In this document: in pieces, positions 62,238-64,000 of the stretch | Layout of the letters: the number at the start of each line of letters is the position of its first letter | Numbering within the stretch: the stretch's first letter is position 1 | Source of the DNA: Aneurinibacillus tyrosinisolvens | GTDB lineage: Bacteria > Bacillota > Bacilli > Aneurinibacillales > Aneurinibacillaceae | NCBI RefSeq assembly: GCF_001015055.1 | Contig: NZ_BBWZ01000003.1 | Coordinates: 1 to 64,000 of the forward strand | DNA: 64,000 nt | Direction: 5' to 3' | The notes under the pieces: generated by a model | Databases searched by the model: none | Seen by the model: only the letters and a program-made list of their open reading frames with translations | Told to the model about the DNA's origin: nothing | Program-made: the position numbers and the translations under genes

Positions 62238-62367
62238 TAATACTTTTTTGTAAGATAACAATATTTTTATGTTTGAAATACGACATAAAAGGGTAAAAAG
62301 CTACGAACGATATAGTGTGTAAAAGAAAGGGCGGTAAAATACATAGTACGGCAGAGGAGGAGAAACC

Positions 62368-62613
62368 TTGGCTCATAACGGTTATAACAAGATGAGGAAG
62401 TGGGAACGCCTGTCCAATCTTCAAACGCGGGTCCAACAAATGGAAGCGCTTCCCGGAGCGGAGAAAAGCGCGTCAGAGAAAACGATGCTTGACCTTTTAC
62501 GGGAAGGGGAAACGGTTGACGTCCATTCTATCCATGTCGGTGTTTCCTGGAAACAGGCAGATGAATTGAACCGGGAGATTGTGCGTCTGTCAGCTTATGA
62601 TGTATATAAATAA
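62368..62613 (+). CDS. Small helical hypothetical protein
   Basis: 81 residues, soluble and helical: MRKWERLSNLQTRVQQMEALPG, SEKTMLDLLREGETVDVHSI and WKQADELNREIVRLSAYDVY. The start is TTG 62368, preceded by GAGGAGGAG at good spacing. No family is recognised. It is monocistronic, with a terminator on each side. Confidence 0.6.
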   Translation: MAHNGYNKMRKWERLSNLQTRVQQMEALPGAEKSASEKTMLDLLREGETVDVHSIHVGVSWKQADELNREIVRLSAYDVYK

Positions 62614-62617
62614 AGGA

Positions 62618-62650
62618 AGCCTGCGTAGAAACATGCGCAGGCTTTTTTTG
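62618..62650 (+). terminator. Terminator
   Basis: AAGCCTGCG / CGCAGGCTT stem followed by TTTTTTG. Confidence 0.85.
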
Positions 62651-62741
62651 TTGAGAAAGTGTATGTTTTTCTTATGGTTCAACAAAGGAAAAGCTGGGTA
62701 AATAGGGAGGGAAAACGTAGAAATTGAAGCAGAAGGGATAG

Positions 62742-62936
62742 ATGAACATGATTCATGGGCGTTTACTTTACTTCAATAAACATTCCGTCGTCCCGCAGGA
62801 AGAGCGGTACGATAACTCCATGCAGCCAGGGGAAGTGATTACTTATACACTTTCTGAAAAAGAACTGGCTAAATACAGGCAGCTTCCGCCTGTCTCCGGT
62901 AAAAAAGCAATTTCTCTCCCTTACCGCAGAAAATAA
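62742..62936 (+). CDS. Small hypothetical protein
   Basis: 62-64 residues: HGRLLYFNKHSVVPQEERYD, then PGEVITYTLSEKELAKYRQL and a basic C terminus PYRRK. AAGGGAT lies just upstream of ATG 62742 (ATG 62748 is in frame and better spaced). No family, membrane helix or motif is recognised. It ends before a terminator shared with the convergent membrane-protein gene. Confidence 0.5.
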   Translation: MNMIHGRLLYFNKHSVVPQEERYDNSMQPGEVITYTLSEKELAKYRQLPPVSGKKAISLPYRRK

Positions 62937-62950
62937 CGACTAATAAATAA

Positions 62951-62988
62951 AAAAGCCCTCTCTTCCAAGTTGGAAAACGAGGGCTTTT
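62951..62988. terminator. Bidirectional terminator
   Basis: AAAAGCCCTC / GAGGGCTTTT perfect stem with an 18-nt loop that itself contains TTCCAA / TTGGAA. Confidence 0.85.
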
Positions 62989-63015
62989 GTCATGCGATTC
63001 TGGATGAATTACGTT

Positions 63016-63213
63016 TTAATGCGAGCCGGAAAACAGCATTGGCTCAAGAAGATACAAAACAACGGTTGCAGCTGCCAGCGCGGTGCCCCAGGCAGTTAGC
63101 TTCATGTCTCGCTTGTTTCCTTTATTCGGTTGGGGCAGCAGCCCGAGGATGATGAGAATAAAAGACATGAGAGCAGCAACCGACAGAAATAAAAACAGGG
63201 TAGTTCCCGACAT
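63016..63213 (-). CDS. Small two-helix membrane protein
   Basis: 65 residues with two membrane helices (LFLFLSVAALMSFILIILGL and LTAWGTALAAATVVLYLLEP) joined by a basic loop (NKGNKRDMK). The start ATG 63213 has AAAGGGG upstream. Similar short membrane proteins are common in Bacillales; no named family is recognised. It is divergent from fadN, with the FadR operator in the shared upstream region. Confidence 0.6.
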   Translation of the reverse strand: MSGTTLFLFLSVAALMSFILIILGLLPQPNKGNKRDMKLTAWGTALAAATVVLYLLEPMLFSGSH

Positions 63214-63389
63214 AGTAAAAACCCCTTTCGCCCTAGTGATAACTAATTATATTAAATATACCTATGGAAGAGTATGGATGTCAAAAAAGTTGTATGCTTT
63301 TTTTTCAAAAAATAGTGGAAATTTTTTTATGCATATACTAAAATAAATATCAGAACATTTCATATTCATTTTATTTTTTTTATTTAATA

Positions 63390-63407
63390 TGAATGAGCAT
63401 TCATTCA
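63390..63407. promoter_or_regulatory. FadR operator upstream of fadN
   Basis: TGAATGAGCATTCATTCA, an 18-bp palindrome matching the Bacillus FadR consensus TGAATGAMTANTCATTCA at all but one of the defined positions, 130 bp before the fadN start. Confidence 0.88.
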
Positions 63408-63521
63408 AGTGTGATTCGTTAGCGATCCATACAGAGCTTACATAAAAAAATATTCTTTCGCATCTCGCTCTATGATTGAATTTCTCGTTCATAAAATATA
63501 GGAAAATAAGGAGGTTGCATG

Positions 63522-64000
63522 ATGGAGAGGAGTATTCAGAAAGCAGCTGTATTAGGCTCCGGAGTTATGGGAGCCGCTATTGCGGCCCACCTCGCGAACG
63601 CAGGCATTCAGACGTATTTGTTCGATATCGTTCCGAATGCCCTAACAGAGCAGGAAGAAAAGAAAGGGCTTACACTTGAACATCCGGCGGTACGCAGCCG
63701 TATTGCTGTAGAAGCAAAAGCCCGCCTTTTAAAAACAAAACCAAACCCGCTTTTTTCCAAAAAGAATGCTGACTTCATCATTCCGGGAAATCTTGAGGAT
63801 GATTTATCCAGGCTAAAAGAAGTGGACTGGATTGTTGAAGCGATCGTAGAAAACCTGGAAATTAAGAAGCAGCTATGGGCGAAAGTAGAACAGAACTGGA
63901 CGGAAGGCACAATTGTAAGCTCAAATACGTCGGGCGTTTCCATTAATAAAATGGTGGAGGACAGAGGCGAAGCGTTCCGCAAACATTTCCTTGGGACACA
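63522..64000 (+). CDS. fadN: 3-hydroxyacyl-CoA dehydrogenase/enoyl-CoA hydratase FadN, 5' part
   Basis: About 160 residues of the N terminus; the gene continues beyond the window. The NAD-binding Rossmann motif is AAVLGSGVMGAAIAAHLANAG. VDWIVEAIVENLEIKKQLWAKVE and GTIVSSNTSGVSI follow, all typical of 3-hydroxyacyl-CoA dehydrogenases, and the KKGLTLEHPAVRSRIAVEAK insert matches the long Bacillus FadN (YusL). It catalyses the hydration/oxidation steps of fatty-acid beta-oxidation. AAGGAGG lies seven bases before ATG 63522 (ATG 63519 is also possible). A FadR operator upstream implies induction by long-chain acyl-CoA; fadA and fadE would be expected downstream. Confidence 0.9.
   Translation, partial: MERSIQKAAVLGSGVMGAAIAAHLANAGIQTYLFDIVPNALTEQEEKKGLTLEHPAVRSRIAVEAKARLLKTKPNPLFSKKNADFIIPGNLEDDLSRLKEVDWIVEAIVENLEIKKQLWAKVEQNWTEGTIVSSNTSGVSINKMVEDRGEAFRKHFLGT

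Overview
The window is chromosomal DNA of a Gram-positive, endospore-forming member of the Bacillales. Spore and lineage markers seen directly are SpoIIIE, TepA-YlzJ, Tlp, a YjcZ-type mini-protein, a YheC/D ATP-grasp protein, a GerM-domain lipoprotein, DUF2935 and DUF3231 proteins, FadR-controlled fadN and a guanosine nup operon. Strong AGGAGG sites and many GTG/TTG starts fit. An Aneurinibacillus-like genus is possible, but this is only inference from gene content. I see no rRNA, tRNA or CRISPR array.

Layout. 1-4.2 kb is a gene graveyard: PAS, Gfo/Idh/MocA, histidine kinase, response regulator, class C beta-lactamase-like and DinB genes each survive only as a piece, and one intact VOC gene sits among them. 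4.2-16.7 kb mixes intact genes (DUF2935, ilvE, MerR-MFS, FMN reductase, alpha/beta hydrolase, a LacI regulator with a TIM-barrel epimerase and a sugar-binding lipoprotein) with broken ones: CBS, an amber-stopped secreted protein, a truncated GH1 glucosidase, and IS110 and IS630 scraps. 16.8-23.4 kb is a quinone/electrophile/aldehyde defence island (DoxX, a mini flavoprotein, azoreductase, MarR, aldehyde dehydrogenase, nitroreductase, Rrf2, quinone reductase). A repeated operator marks the MarR targets there.

23.4-34 kb holds decayed fragments, an AidB-like acyl-CoA dehydrogenase, cardiolipin synthase, a free-standing YqaJ exonuclease/RecT annealase pair and small spore-type genes. 34.4-44.1 kb is core genome: tepA-ylzJ, a DUF3231 gene, spoIIIE, then the nucleoside ABC operon nupNOPQ. 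44.2-50.7 kb has mscL, cbpB/darB and a metal-resistance block: arsR-arsB-arsI-arsC, divergent from cadC-cadA. The cadA frame carries a UGA exactly at the first cysteine of its metal-binding CxxC.

50.7-64 kb includes an FMN riboswitch with ribU, an AlkA-type glycosylase, a GGDEF enzyme, YheC/D, a GerM lipoprotein, a LytTR regulator next to an acetyl-CoA hydrolase/transferase, a UvrD-like helicase, cvfB, small hypotheticals and the start of fadN behind a consensus FadR operator.

The most unusual items are the cadA UGA, the shared MarR operators, the phage-type recombinase pair without a prophage, and the dense mosaic of truncated genes on the left.
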